A stretch of 50,738 nucleotides of DNA, taken from assembly GCA_026195895.1 (NCBI GenBank), contig JAPHRO010000005.1:1-50738 (forward strand), in the 5' to 3' direction. The notes beneath the pieces are model-generated. The model saw only the letters and a list, made by a program, of their open reading frames with translations, had not been told where the DNA came from and searched no databases. The stretch comes from Gammaproteobacteria bacterium. GTDB lineage: Bacteria > Pseudomonadota > Gammaproteobacteria > SZUA-229. Below are positions 7,501 through 16,038 of the stretch, piece by piece. Each line of letters opens with the position of its first letter. Position 1 is the stretch's first letter. The position numbers and the translations under genes are program-made.

Positions 7501-8832
7501 ATGTTGACAGTTACCCAGTTTCCCCTTTTGCTGGTCACAATATTTGTGCTGCTGCTGATTGTTATAATTTTATTTTATCGTCAGTCACTGAAGCGATTGC
7601 GCAAACGTATCCTCGATGCTCGAGAAGGCATGCTGCTACCGGTAGAGATGCCTGCAAGCTCACCCCCTTTCGTACGCGGTTTATTAAATGATTACAACAC
7701 AACGATTGTAACACTGAGTACCATTTTTAAAACCGTGGAAGAGTGCCAGAGTCGGGTGCTTAATGAACGTAATAGAATTAATGCTATATTGCACAGCATG
7801 CCGGGCGTACTGCTCACGGTATCGAACGACTTAACCATCAACGTAGCTAATCGGCTGGCCGAAGAAACATTTGCAACAGACAATGAATCGCTAATCGGCA
7901 CTAATCTATTTGATCTGGTGCGGTTTAACGAAATTGATCGTAATATTCTGCGCGACAGTTTTTTATACAAAAAACCAATCCGCAATCTGGAGATATCGCT
8001 GGATGTAAAATCAGGTCGCCGCTGGTTTTCACTGAATGTGGCGTTTTTCAGTGAGCGTGAGGAAGAGATGGAGGCCATTCTCACGTTGCTTGATATCAGT
8101 GAAAACAAGGAGTTGCAGGAAACCATGGGGAGTCGTGAAAAACTTGTCGCTATGGGGCAGTTAGCGGCCGGAGTTGCGCATGAATTGAATACGCCACTGG
8201 GGAATATACTGGGGTATATTCAGCTTATCAAAAATGAAATATCGCAACAGGCTACAAGCTATGAGTATGCAACTATTGTCGAGGAAGAAACCCGGCGCTG
8301 TTCAAAAATCATTCATGATCTGTTGAGCTTTGCTAATCAGGAAAAATGCAGCGGTGAGACCTGTGAAGTTAATCAATTGCTGACTAATATTACCGATACA
8401 TTTTTAAATTGCCGAACACGGCGTTATGGTATTGATATTAGTATGGAATTAGAAGCTGAATTGCCTCCGGTGGAAGGCGAATGTGGCCAACTTGAAATCG
8501 TGTTTACTAATCTTGTAATCAACTCTATTCAGGCGCTGGATGGCGTGGCTTCCCCCATTATTGCAATACGTAGCTTTCAGCAGGGTAATGATTATGTTTA
8601 TGTCAGTGTTGAAGATAACGGTCCGGGTATACCGTTAGATATTAGGCAAAATATATTCAATCCTTTTTTTACCACCAAGGAAGTTGGCTCGGGTAGCGGA
8701 CTCGGCTTGCCGATTTCCCAGGCGTTGCTGGCGAAACGTGGTGCCTTTATTAAGTATGATACCGAATATACCGATGGTGCCCGGTTTATTGTTGGCCTTC
8801 CACTGGTTGATTTGCGGAGAAATGTTGCATGA
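7501..8832 (+). CDS. PAS-domain sensor histidine kinase (NtrB-like)
   Basis: 443 residues: one N-terminal membrane segment (about 6-27), a linker, a PAS-like domain (about 90-205), a HisKA domain with phospho-acceptor H227 in VAHELNTPLGNIL, and a HATPase domain (N box LVINSIQALDG, G boxes EDNGPGIP and GSGSGLGLPIS). There is no periplasmic sensor domain, so it probably senses an intracellular or membrane signal through PAS, such as redox state or a bound ligand. The stop overlaps the start of the response regulator by four bases, so the two form a pair. By position it probably controls the cytochrome-porin genes immediately upstream. Confidence 0.92.
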   Translation: MLTVTQFPLLLVTIFVLLLIVIILFYRQSLKRLRKRILDAREGMLLPVEMPASSPPFVRGLLNDYNTTIVTLSTIFKTVEECQSRVLNERNRINAILHSMPGVLLTVSNDLTINVANRLAEETFATDNESLIGTNLFDLVRFNEIDRNILRDSFLYKKPIRNLEISLDVKSGRRWFSLNVAFFSEREEEMEAILTLLDISENKELQETMGSREKLVAMGQLAAGVAHELNTPLGNILGYIQLIKNEISQQATSYEYATIVEEETRRCSKIIHDLLSFANQEKCSGETCEVNQLLTNITDTFLNCRTRRYGIDISMELEAELPPVEGECGQLEIVFTNLVINSIQALDGVASPIIAIRSFQQGNDYVYVSVEDNGPGIPLDIRQNIFNPFFTTKEVGSGSGLGLPISQALLAKRGAFIKYDTEYTDGARFIVGLPLVDLRRNVA

Positions 8833-10250
8833 ATAAAGTCAAACCAGAAAATGCCTGGTCAACCCATGAAGCGCATGAAAAGTCAGTGGTGCTGGTCGTT
8901 GAAGACGATCAGAACATGCGTGATTTAATTGCCCGGGTTTTGTCGGATTCAACCATGGATTTTGACACGGTCTGCGTGGAGAATGCACATCTCGCCATGG
9001 ACTACATGGAAAATACCCCGGTCGCAGTGGTGGTTACTGATTTGAAAATGCCCGGCGCAAGCGGCCTGGATTTACTTGATTTCACCACCGCACTGGATCC
9101 AACCATTCAGGTAGTGATGGTTACCGGGCATGCCACGGTGGAGTCGGCAGTGGCCGCATTGAAGCAGGGGTCTTTTGACTATTTACGCAAGCCCTTCGAT
9201 ACCGTTGAACTATTATGCACCATTGAGCGCGCCCTGCAGCATCATCACCTGAGCAACGAGAACCAGCAACTTAGAGAGCGACAGCGACAGCTATCGGAAA
9301 CCGGTAGCCTGATTGGTACGTCTTCGGCAATGGGTAAAGTGCGCAAGCTCATTGATGCCGCCGCCGCTTATGACTGCAGTGTGCTGATAACGGGTGAAAG
9401 TGGTTGCGGAAAAGAACTGGTTGCTCGTCAGTTACAACAGCAAAGTAACCGAAAAGACCAGCCTTTTGTCGCCATAAATTGTGCTGCAATTCCCGACAAC
9501 CTGATTGAGAGTGAACTGTTCGGTTATCGTAAGGGCGCATTCACCGGCGCCGATCGCAATAAAACGGGGCTGTTTGAAGAAGCTGATCATGGCACCCTGT
9601 TTCTTGATGAAATTAATAATGCCCCGCTGAATTTACAGGCAAAATTATTGCGCGTATTGCAGGATGGCACGTTTTATCCCATGGGCGAAACGACACCGGT
9701 GGCGGTTGACGTTCGGGTGTTCGCAGCCAGCAACAGAAATATATCTAATCTCATCGAAAAAGGAGAATTCCGAGAAGATTTATATTATCGATTAATGGTC
9801 ATGGAAATTCCTGTACCACCTCTACGGGAGCGCAGAGATGATATTCCTTTGCTCGCGTATTACTTTTTAAATAAACACTGCTCACGTCTGGACAAACCTG
9901 TAAGAGGTATAAAAACTGACGTATTGGGTGCGCTGTTGCGTTATGACTGGCCGGGTAATGTGCGTGAGCTGGAAAACATGATCCAGCGTATGATTATCAT
10001 GACCGAGGGCGATAAAATAAATACGGATGTTCTGCCTCAAAATCTGAATGGGGATAAAGTAACACCCATGAAAGCACTGGATTATCTGTCACCACAAAGT
10101 CTGGATGAAGTCGAAGCCTATTTTATTCAGAAAACGCTGCGCGAATGCAAAGGGGATAGAGCATTGGCGGCCAGTATTCTGGGTATAGATAAATCAACTT
10201 TGTGGCGCAAGATAAAGCGTTACAGTCTGGAGGGGCTGGACGATAATTAG
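8829..10250 (+). CDS. NtrC-family sigma-54-dependent response regulator
   Basis: 473 residues: receiver domain with acidic pocket EDD and phospho-acceptor D71 (VVTDLKMPG); AAA+ domain with Walker A GESGCGKE, the intact GAFTGA loop for sigma-54 contact, and Walker B GTLFLDEINNA; and a C-terminal Fis-type helix-turn-helix (GDRALAASILGIDKSTLWRKIKR). It is an ATP-driven activator of RNA polymerase-sigma-54, phosphorylated by the kinase encoded just upstream. The RpoN promoter at 5216-5231 in the same locus is the most likely target. A gene-poor stretch follows it. Confidence 0.95.
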   Translation: MNKVKPENAWSTHEAHEKSVVLVVEDDQNMRDLIARVLSDSTMDFDTVCVENAHLAMDYMENTPVAVVVTDLKMPGASGLDLLDFTTALDPTIQVVMVTGHATVESAVAALKQGSFDYLRKPFDTVELLCTIERALQHHHLSNENQQLRERQRQLSETGSLIGTSSAMGKVRKLIDAAAAYDCSVLITGESGCGKELVARQLQQQSNRKDQPFVAINCAAIPDNLIESELFGYRKGAFTGADRNKTGLFEEADHGTLFLDEINNAPLNLQAKLLRVLQDGTFYPMGETTPVAVDVRVFAASNRNISNLIEKGEFREDLYYRLMVMEIPVPPLRERRDDIPLLAYYFLNKHCSRLDKPVRGIKTDVLGALLRYDWPGNVRELENMIQRMIIMTEGDKINTDVLPQNLNGDKVTPMKALDYLSPQSLDEVEAYFIQKTLRECKGDRALAASILGIDKSTLWRKIKRYSLEGLDDN

Positions 10251-10676
10251 CTGCCGTGGCCATGTCGGTTTTTTAAAAATTACATCGAACATAAACATAA
10301 TTTGATCTTCTCGCAATTTTTCGGGCAGGTATTAAGGAATTATTCCTATGTCACTGACTGTGCCTGATAGATTAAAATCATCGCACAATAATTAAATGTT
10401 CCTTTACAATCACCATTCTTAATCCGGAACAATTTCTGTTCCGGAATTTCTTTTATTTATAGTCTCCAGTCTATCTCCGGCTGCGCTACTCGATTAAGCG
10501 ATGCTCTATCTGCTATTGGGTGGTTTTAGTATCCAGCTCTATTATTTACGCTATCTGGCTGTGATAACCGGCGATAAAATCATATATCCCTGATTCTACG
10601 ATGAATCCAGATTTAAAAGATGTTATAAGTAGCCATTTGCCAAGTATTACAATAATTAATCAGAGTTGCCTTAAAT
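10251..10676. other. Gene-poor spacer between the regulator and the RDD operon
   Basis: 426 bases. It holds one clear terminator hairpin (10424-10454) and a 30-codon ORF at 10501-10593 with no visible ribosome-binding site, which I do not call. The last 60 bases are AT-rich and should contain the promoter of the RDD operon; no unambiguous -35/-10 pair was picked. Confidence 0.5.
10424..10454 (+). terminator. Terminator-like hairpin
   Basis: Perfect 8-bp stem CCGGAACA / TGTTCCGG with a five-base loop, followed by AATTTCTTTT. It lies about 175 bases after the NtrC-type gene. The T run is interrupted, so strength is uncertain. Confidence 0.65.
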
Positions 10677-11366
10677 ATGGATGCTTATAATCTCGATTCC
10701 CTGAATGCCGTGCAGACCCCAGAGGGGATCGAAATTAATTTGCGCCTGGCTGGAATCTGGCCGCGCAGTGTTGCCTGGATGATTGATACCATTATCCGCG
10801 GTGTTATTTATTTTGTACTGGCATTGGTTGTTAATCAGTTTGGTAAATTCGGTACCGGCTTATTATTAATCAGTATTTTTATAATGGAATGGTTTTATCC
10901 GGTTCTATTTGAAGTGCTAAATAATGGTGTAACACCCGGTAAGAAATCATTAGGCCTGCAGGTGGTCAATGCAGATGGTACGCCCATAGGCTGGTCGTCT
11001 TCCATGTTACGCAATATTTTACGCACGGTGGATTTTTTGCCATTATTCTACGGTGTCGGCCTGATCAGCATGCTGATGAATGATAAATTTCAACGTCTCG
11101 GTGATCTTGCAGCGGACACTCTGGTTGTTTATAGGCAACAAAACACCAGCGAATCTCAAATACCGGAAGCACCGGCCTTGCATCTTCCGCCAGGTCTTAA
11201 TCTTAAAGAGCAGCAGGCGATTATTACCTTTGCAGAAAGAAGCAGTCAGCTATCCGAAGAACGTAAGGAAGAACTGGCAGGCATTTTATCGCAACTGAAG
11301 CCAGCAGGTGGCAGTATGACGGCTGATGAATTAATCAGACTGGCAAATGGACTGGCGGGACGATAA
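10677..11366 (+). CDS. RDD family membrane protein
   Basis: 229 residues with the RDD signature: an early Arg (INLRLAGIWPRSVAWMID) and the later pattern KFQRLGDLAADTLVVYR. It has two to three membrane segments between about residues 35 and 135. The C-terminal 70 residues are soluble and helix-rich. It is the first gene of a seven-gene set (RDD, SpoIIM, membrane protein, DUF4129, DUF4350, MoxR, DUF58) common in Proteobacteria. The exact function of the set is unknown; a role in envelope stress or assembly of membrane complexes with the MoxR AAA+ protein is usually proposed. The stop shares a base with the next start. Confidence 0.9.
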   Translation: MDAYNLDSLNAVQTPEGIEINLRLAGIWPRSVAWMIDTIIRGVIYFVLALVVNQFGKFGTGLLLISIFIMEWFYPVLFEVLNNGVTPGKKSLGLQVVNADGTPIGWSSSMLRNILRTVDFLPLFYGVGLISMLMNDKFQRLGDLAADTLVVYRQQNTSESQIPEAPALHLPPGLNLKEQQAIITFAERSSQLSEERKEELAGILSQLKPAGGSMTADELIRLANGLAGR

Positions 11367-12346
11367 TGAAACAGTCTGCCTTCGAAAATAAAAATGAAAT
11401 TTTCTGGCGGGAGCTTGAGTCGAGGATTTTCCCTGGCAGCAAACGTAAACTTCGTAGTCGGCAGTTAACACAACTGGATCAGCATTTTCCCGAACAATAT
11501 CGCCGTCTGTGTCATCATCTTGCCCTGGCACGTTCACGGCATTACAGTCCTGTGCTGGTTAATCGGCTGGAAAAATTAGTTACCGCCTGTCACCAGATGT
11601 TTTATCAGCGTAAAACCCATATTCTGTCATCAATTCTTTTGTATATCACGGGCGGGTTTGCGCAGTCCGTGCGTAATGAAATACGCTGGGTGATGTTATC
11701 GGCTATGTTATTTTTTGGTTCTTTCCTGGCTATGTTGATTACCTTGCAGTATGAACCGGATATGGTTTACACCGTGCTGGATGGTCAGCAGATTGCCGAA
11801 ATGGAAGCCATGTATGATCCAACACAGGATCGGATTGGTCGGGAACGACAATCCGACACAGATTTCCAGATGTTTGGTTTTTATATTTTTAATAATACCA
11901 GTATTGGACTGCGAACATTTGCCAGTGGTTTATTGTTTGGTGTGGGTTCGGTAATTACCCTGTTATTTAATGGTCTGGTTATTGGGTCGGTCGCAGGTTA
12001 TTTAACATTTCTTGGTTACACCTCAAGCTTCTGGTCTTTTGTTGCCGGACACAGTGCCATGGAATTAATGGCCATTGTGTTATCTGGAGCAGCGGGATTT
12101 AAACTCGGTTTTGCAATCATAAGTCCCGGGCGAAAAAGCCGCCTGCGTTCCCTGCGTGATCATGCCAGGGAAGCGATATATATGATGTACGGTGTTGCTT
12201 TGATGTTTTTTATTGCTGCCTTTATTGAAGCTTACTGGTCATCCATCACTTCTATAGCACCCGTAATTAAATATACTGTCGGTATTTTATTCTGGATTTT
12301 ATTATTACTGTATTTTGTTTTCGCAGGGCGTAAGCGTGCAACTTGA
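11366..12346 (+). CDS. Stage II sporulation protein M (SpoIIM)-like membrane protein
   Basis: 326 residues. The N-terminal 100 residues are soluble and basic, followed by five or six membrane segments with the SpoIIM-type pattern FLIFNNTSIGLRTFASG-like (here FYIFNNTSIGLRTFASGLLFG) and GHSAMELMAIVLSGAAGFKLG. In non-sporulating Proteobacteria this domain recurs beside RDD and MoxR genes. It overlaps the preceding stop by one base and the following start by about 11 bases, so it is tightly coupled. The mechanism is unknown; it has nothing to do with sporulation here. Confidence 0.9.
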   Translation: MKQSAFENKNEIFWRELESRIFPGSKRKLRSRQLTQLDQHFPEQYRRLCHHLALARSRHYSPVLVNRLEKLVTACHQMFYQRKTHILSSILLYITGGFAQSVRNEIRWVMLSAMLFFGSFLAMLITLQYEPDMVYTVLDGQQIAEMEAMYDPTQDRIGRERQSDTDFQMFGFYIFNNTSIGLRTFASGLLFGVGSVITLLFNGLVIGSVAGYLTFLGYTSSFWSFVAGHSAMELMAIVLSGAAGFKLGFAIISPGRKSRLRSLRDHAREAIYMMYGVALMFFIAAFIEAYWSSITSIAPVIKYTVGILFWILLLLYFVFAGRKRAT

Positions 12347-13130
12347 TCAAATAAATTTAAATTTGCGGGATCGCTATCCCTGGGAGGCAATGGACCTGGG
12401 TATTAAGCTGATGCGTACTATGTGGCCGAGTTTACTGGTGCCCTGGTTGCTAATTATGCTGCCAGTTCTGGCATGCATATTATTTTTACAGCTTAATGGC
12501 TATATATTGACCGGCCTGTTATTGCTCTGGTTGTGTAAACCCATTTATGACAGCCTGGTATTGCATATTCTGAGTCGTGGCATATTTAGTGACTACCCTG
12601 GGCCAGTCAGGATTATTAAAGGCTGGCGCCAGTGGCTGCCGACCGGTATTTATTCAACGATATTTATCTGGCGTTTGTCACTCGCCCGTTCATTTAACAT
12701 GCCGGTCCACCAGCTTGAAGGGCTTAAGGGCAATGCACGAAAACAGCGACTGCGTATTCTACATAAAAAATATGCCAGCCATGCGAACGGGCTGACTATT
12801 ATCTGTCTGCATTTCGAATTCTTAATTAATCTAACGTTATACGGCCTGTTGTTTATTTTAATACCGAAAGAGTACGCGGCTAGTTTTATGGATATTTTTA
12901 CGCCAGCAGACAGCGACATTTCAGGGATTATTCTGAATACCGTTTTTTACTGGTTAGCTATTTTTATTTTAGAGCCGTTTTATGTGGCGTCCGGCTTTAC
13001 CCTTTATTTAAATCGACGGACGCAATTAGAAGCCTGGGATATCGAGCTGGCATTCAGGAAAATGGCACAGCGGCTTGAACACAGTAAACAACATGACATT
13101 AACTATCCTGATGCAGAAAATATAGCCTAG
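12336..13130 (+). CDS. Hypothetical multi-pass membrane protein of the MoxR operon
   Basis: 264 residues from the GTG at 12336; a TTG at 12315 would add seven residues but sits deep in the upstream gene. The product starts MQLDQINLNLRDRYPWEAMDLG and has membrane segments around residues 30-75, 165-185 and 205-230. The motif RYPWEAMDLG is typical of the companion protein that lies between SpoIIM and DUF4129 genes in this operon type. No catalytic motif is visible. The next gene follows without a gap. Confidence 0.82.
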   Translation: MQLDQINLNLRDRYPWEAMDLGIKLMRTMWPSLLVPWLLIMLPVLACILFLQLNGYILTGLLLLWLCKPIYDSLVLHILSRGIFSDYPGPVRIIKGWRQWLPTGIYSTIFIWRLSLARSFNMPVHQLEGLKGNARKQRLRILHKKYASHANGLTIICLHFEFLINLTLYGLLFILIPKEYAASFMDIFTPADSDISGIILNTVFYWLAIFILEPFYVASGFTLYLNRRTQLEAWDIELAFRKMAQRLEHSKQHDINYPDAENIA

Positions 13131-13910
13131 ATGCGTAGCACTATAAACACGATTGTATTCAAAATAATTTTTCTATGGCTGTTTTTTTTAATGCAGTCAT
13201 CAGCAACCGCCATGTCAACTCAGCCAGATCAGGAAAAAGATACCCGGCCAGTTGTCAGCGCAGTGCGAAAAGATGCTTCTCAGGCAAAAGCAACAATCGA
13301 AGCCGTTAAGCAGGGTGAGCTATTTCAGTCAACAGAAGAGGTAACGCGCTGGCGATTTGATTTTGATCTGGATGATAACAGGCAGGATGAGCAGGCTGAT
13401 CTCGGTTTTATTGTCGAATTTTTTCAATTTATCGCTTTGCTGGTGGAAATGGCTTTATGGTTAGTGCCGATAGTTGTTCTTTATTTACTCTATCGCTATC
13501 GAGAGCACTGGCTGCATTTATTAACGGGTGAGAAAATTCGCAACGATGCCGATGATTTACCCGACGTGGTATTTGGGCTGGATATTCGCCAGCAAGAATT
13601 ACCCGAGGATATTGAAACGGCCGCTATGCAGGCGTGGCAGGCGGGGCAATATCGGCAGGCGGTCAGCCTGCTATATCGAGGTGCATTATCAACACTATTT
13701 CATCAATATCAGCTTGAATTGCCGCCGGGTGCCACTGAACAGGATTGTATTCAGCAAGTGAGACGAATCAGGCCAGGTGCGCTGGCGGATCATTTTGCTG
13801 AATTAACGGAGATATGGACCATCGCTGCCTATGCCCATAGGAAGCCCGATGCAGAAATATTTAATCAATTATGTCAGCACTGGCGTCAGCACTACGGTGT
13901 AATTGAATGA
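13131..13910 (+). CDS. DUF4129 domain membrane protein
   Basis: 259 residues: an N-terminal signal/anchor (IIFLWLFFLMQSSATAM), a charged periplasmic stretch, a second membrane segment (about 103-123), and a C-terminal DUF4129 domain with the pattern AWQAGQYRQAVSLLYRGAL and LPPGATEQDCI. This domain regularly accompanies DUF4350, MoxR and DUF58 genes. Four-base overlap with the next gene. It is presumably a membrane subunit of the MoxR-associated complex. Confidence 0.87.
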   Translation: MRSTINTIVFKIIFLWLFFLMQSSATAMSTQPDQEKDTRPVVSAVRKDASQAKATIEAVKQGELFQSTEEVTRWRFDFDLDDNRQDEQADLGFIVEFFQFIALLVEMALWLVPIVVLYLLYRYREHWLHLLTGEKIRNDADDLPDVVFGLDIRQQELPEDIETAAMQAWQAGQYRQAVSLLYRGALSTLFHQYQLELPPGATEQDCIQQVRRIRPGALADHFAELTEIWTIAAYAHRKPDAEIFNQLCQHWRQHYGVIE

Positions 13911-15052
13911 ATAAGCCGCTGCGTATTGTTCTTATTCTGCTATTGGCATTGTTGTTGGGCTTCTGGCTGTACAGTCATATCGAGGCATACACTGAGGAAG
14001 TTGATAGCGGATATCAGGGACAGGCCAGAACTAATTTTCTATTAGCAGCGGACTATTTTTTGCGCGAGATGGGGCAACAAACGGAAAAATATCAGCCCTA
14101 TGACAGGCATCAAAAATTACCCGAAATTAATGATACCTTGCTGATACCAGGGCAACGAATTTCAATGGGCTCCAGACGTTCTGCCGCGCTATTGAACTGG
14201 GTCAATGCCGGTGGGCATTTAATTGTTACGGCAAAATCCTACCGTGAAGGCGATACTAAAATACGCGATCATCTGCTTGATCCACTGGGCGTGCAGGTGA
14301 ACTGGCTGGTTGAAAGCGATACTTTCGAGGATGAAAATCCGGTTAGTGTGGGTTTGCCAGGCGATGATGATTTCTGGTTGGTGGACTTTGTTAATTATCA
14401 GGTCATGGAAATCGATGAAACTAAACACAGTCAAATCAACTGGAAACTGGAATCGGGAAATAATATCCATGCCGTACAGTTTAAACAGGGCAATGGTTTG
14501 TTGACGGTATTAACGGATATGCGCATGTTTAGAAATCCATATATTGATTCTTATGATCATGCCGCCTTCTTATGGCTGCTGGTGAATGAACAGAATGCTG
14601 AAGGTGTTTTTTATTACTCTTTATACGAGAACAAAATGTCGTTGCTACAGTGGCTATGGCAGAACGCCCTGTTGCTGATGATAAGTATGTGTATTTTGTT
14701 GTTGCTAGTAATGTGGATGATTATCCCTCGCTTTGGTCCACTAATTAATATCAACAAACCTGTGCGAAGACAGTTTATCGAGCATCTCACCGCCGCCGGT
14801 AATTATGCCTGGCGACAGGGTTATTACGCGAGTCTGCTCCATGAAATAAGAACTGCCTTGCTCCAGGATATTCAGTTGAAATATCCAGAAGTAAATAGCA
14901 AAAGCAGGCAGGAACAGCTCAGGTATTTTGCTGAAACATCAGGAATGCAGCAAAGCGCAATTGAACAAGCCATGTTTGATACCAGTGCTGATAAGGCACA
15001 GGGCTTTGTCAGTAAAATTAAAATTTTGGAAAAACTGAGGAAAAATTTATGA
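13907..15052 (+). CDS. DUF4350 domain membrane protein
   Basis: 381 residues with an N-terminal membrane anchor (about 7-23) and a DUF4350 domain in the first half: SGYQGQARTNFLLAADYFLREMG, then LLIPGQRISMGSRRSAALLNWVNAGG..., the latter resembling a glutamine-amidotransferase-like fold. A second membrane segment lies at about 250-272, followed by a helical cytoplasmic tail. It overlaps both neighbours by four bases. Function unknown; it always travels with MoxR/DUF58 genes. Confidence 0.87.
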   Translation: MNKPLRIVLILLLALLLGFWLYSHIEAYTEEVDSGYQGQARTNFLLAADYFLREMGQQTEKYQPYDRHQKLPEINDTLLIPGQRISMGSRRSAALLNWVNAGGHLIVTAKSYREGDTKIRDHLLDPLGVQVNWLVESDTFEDENPVSVGLPGDDDFWLVDFVNYQVMEIDETKHSQINWKLESGNNIHAVQFKQGNGLLTVLTDMRMFRNPYIDSYDHAAFLWLLVNEQNAEGVFYYSLYENKMSLLQWLWQNALLLMISMCILLLLVMWMIIPRFGPLININKPVRRQFIEHLTAAGNYAWRQGYYASLLHEIRTALLQDIQLKYPEVNSKSRQEQLRYFAETSGMQQSAIEQAMFDTSADKAQGFVSKIKILEKLRKNL

Positions 15053-16038
15053 ATCATGAGGCAGGGGAGAATATGCCCGGTGACCTGGCGCTGAATATGG
15101 AGATTATTCAGCAGTTAAAAGCACAGATTAATGCAGTACTCATTGGTCAGGAAAAAGTGGTTGATGAAGTGCTGATAGCCCTGATAGCGGCCGGTCATGT
15201 ACTGATTGAAGGTGTGCCCGGTCTTGGCAAAACGCTATTGGTCAGGGCGTTGGCTAAATCCATACACGGTGAGTTTTCCCGGATACAGTTTACCCCTGAT
15301 CTGATGCCGAGTGATATTACCGGTCATGTAATGTTCGATAGCGAAGCCAGTAAATTCAGAATACGCAAAGGCCCGGTTTTTACGAATTTGTTATTAGCCG
15401 ATGAAATTAATCGTGCACCGGCCAAAACGCAATCCGCTTTGCTGGAAGTAATGCAGGAACACCAGGTTACACTGGAAGGTAAGGCGATTCCTGTGCCGGA
15501 ACCGTATATGGTTATGGCGACACAAAACCCAATTGAACAGGAAGGTACTTATCCTTTGCCAGAAGCACAACTGGATCGATTTTTAATGAAAATAAAAATC
15601 GATTATCCGGAAATGGACGAAGAATATAAACTGGTAAACGCCGTTACTACCGGGCAGGTGGGTGATGTTTTCGATATAAAAAAAATACAGAAGAAAACTG
15701 AACCACAAAAAATTATTGAATTACAGAAGCAGGCATCAATGTTGGCTATCGATGAAGCTGTTGCGCGCTATGCAGTGTCTATTGTTCGGCAAACCCGACA
15801 TTGGCAGGGTATTTCAATGGGTGCCGGTCCGCGAGGTGGTATAGCGTTAATTCGTTGCGCTCGAGCATCTGCTCTGTTGCAGGGAAGAGATTTTGTTACT
15901 CCCGATGATGTAAAAAAAGTAGCGCTTGCCGTATTAAGACATCGTATTATTTTATCACCAGAAATGGAACTGGAAGGTATGGATGCCGATAGAGTCCTCA
16001 ATGCATTACTGGAAAAAGTAGCAGCGCCTCGCCAATGA
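15049..16038 (+). CDS. MoxR-family AAA+ ATPase
   Basis: 329 residues. Walker A GVPGLGKTLL, Walker B LLADEINRAPAKTQSALLEVMQE and the sensor region ATQNPIEQEGTYPLPEAQLDRF are textbook MoxR features, as is the C-terminal lid. MoxR proteins act as chaperones that mature or insert cofactors into partner complexes, often von Willebrand A-domain proteins. None of the BatA/BatB-type proteins is encoded here, so its partners are probably the DUF58 protein and the upstream membrane proteins. It overlaps the next gene by four bases. Confidence 0.95.
   Translation: MNHEAGENMPGDLALNMEIIQQLKAQINAVLIGQEKVVDEVLIALIAAGHVLIEGVPGLGKTLLVRALAKSIHGEFSRIQFTPDLMPSDITGHVMFDSEASKFRIRKGPVFTNLLLADEINRAPAKTQSALLEVMQEHQVTLEGKAIPVPEPYMVMATQNPIEQEGTYPLPEAQLDRFLMKIKIDYPEMDEEYKLVNAVTTGQVGDVFDIKKIQKKTEPQKIIELQKQASMLAIDEAVARYAVSIVRQTRHWQGISMGAGPRGGIALIRCARASALLQGRDFVTPDDVKKVALAVLRHRIILSPEMELEGMDADRVLNALLEKVAAPRQ

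Noticed and set aside
10501..10593. 30-codon ORF before the RDD gene
   Set aside because: No ribosome-binding site, and hydrophobic content alone is not enough to call a gene.
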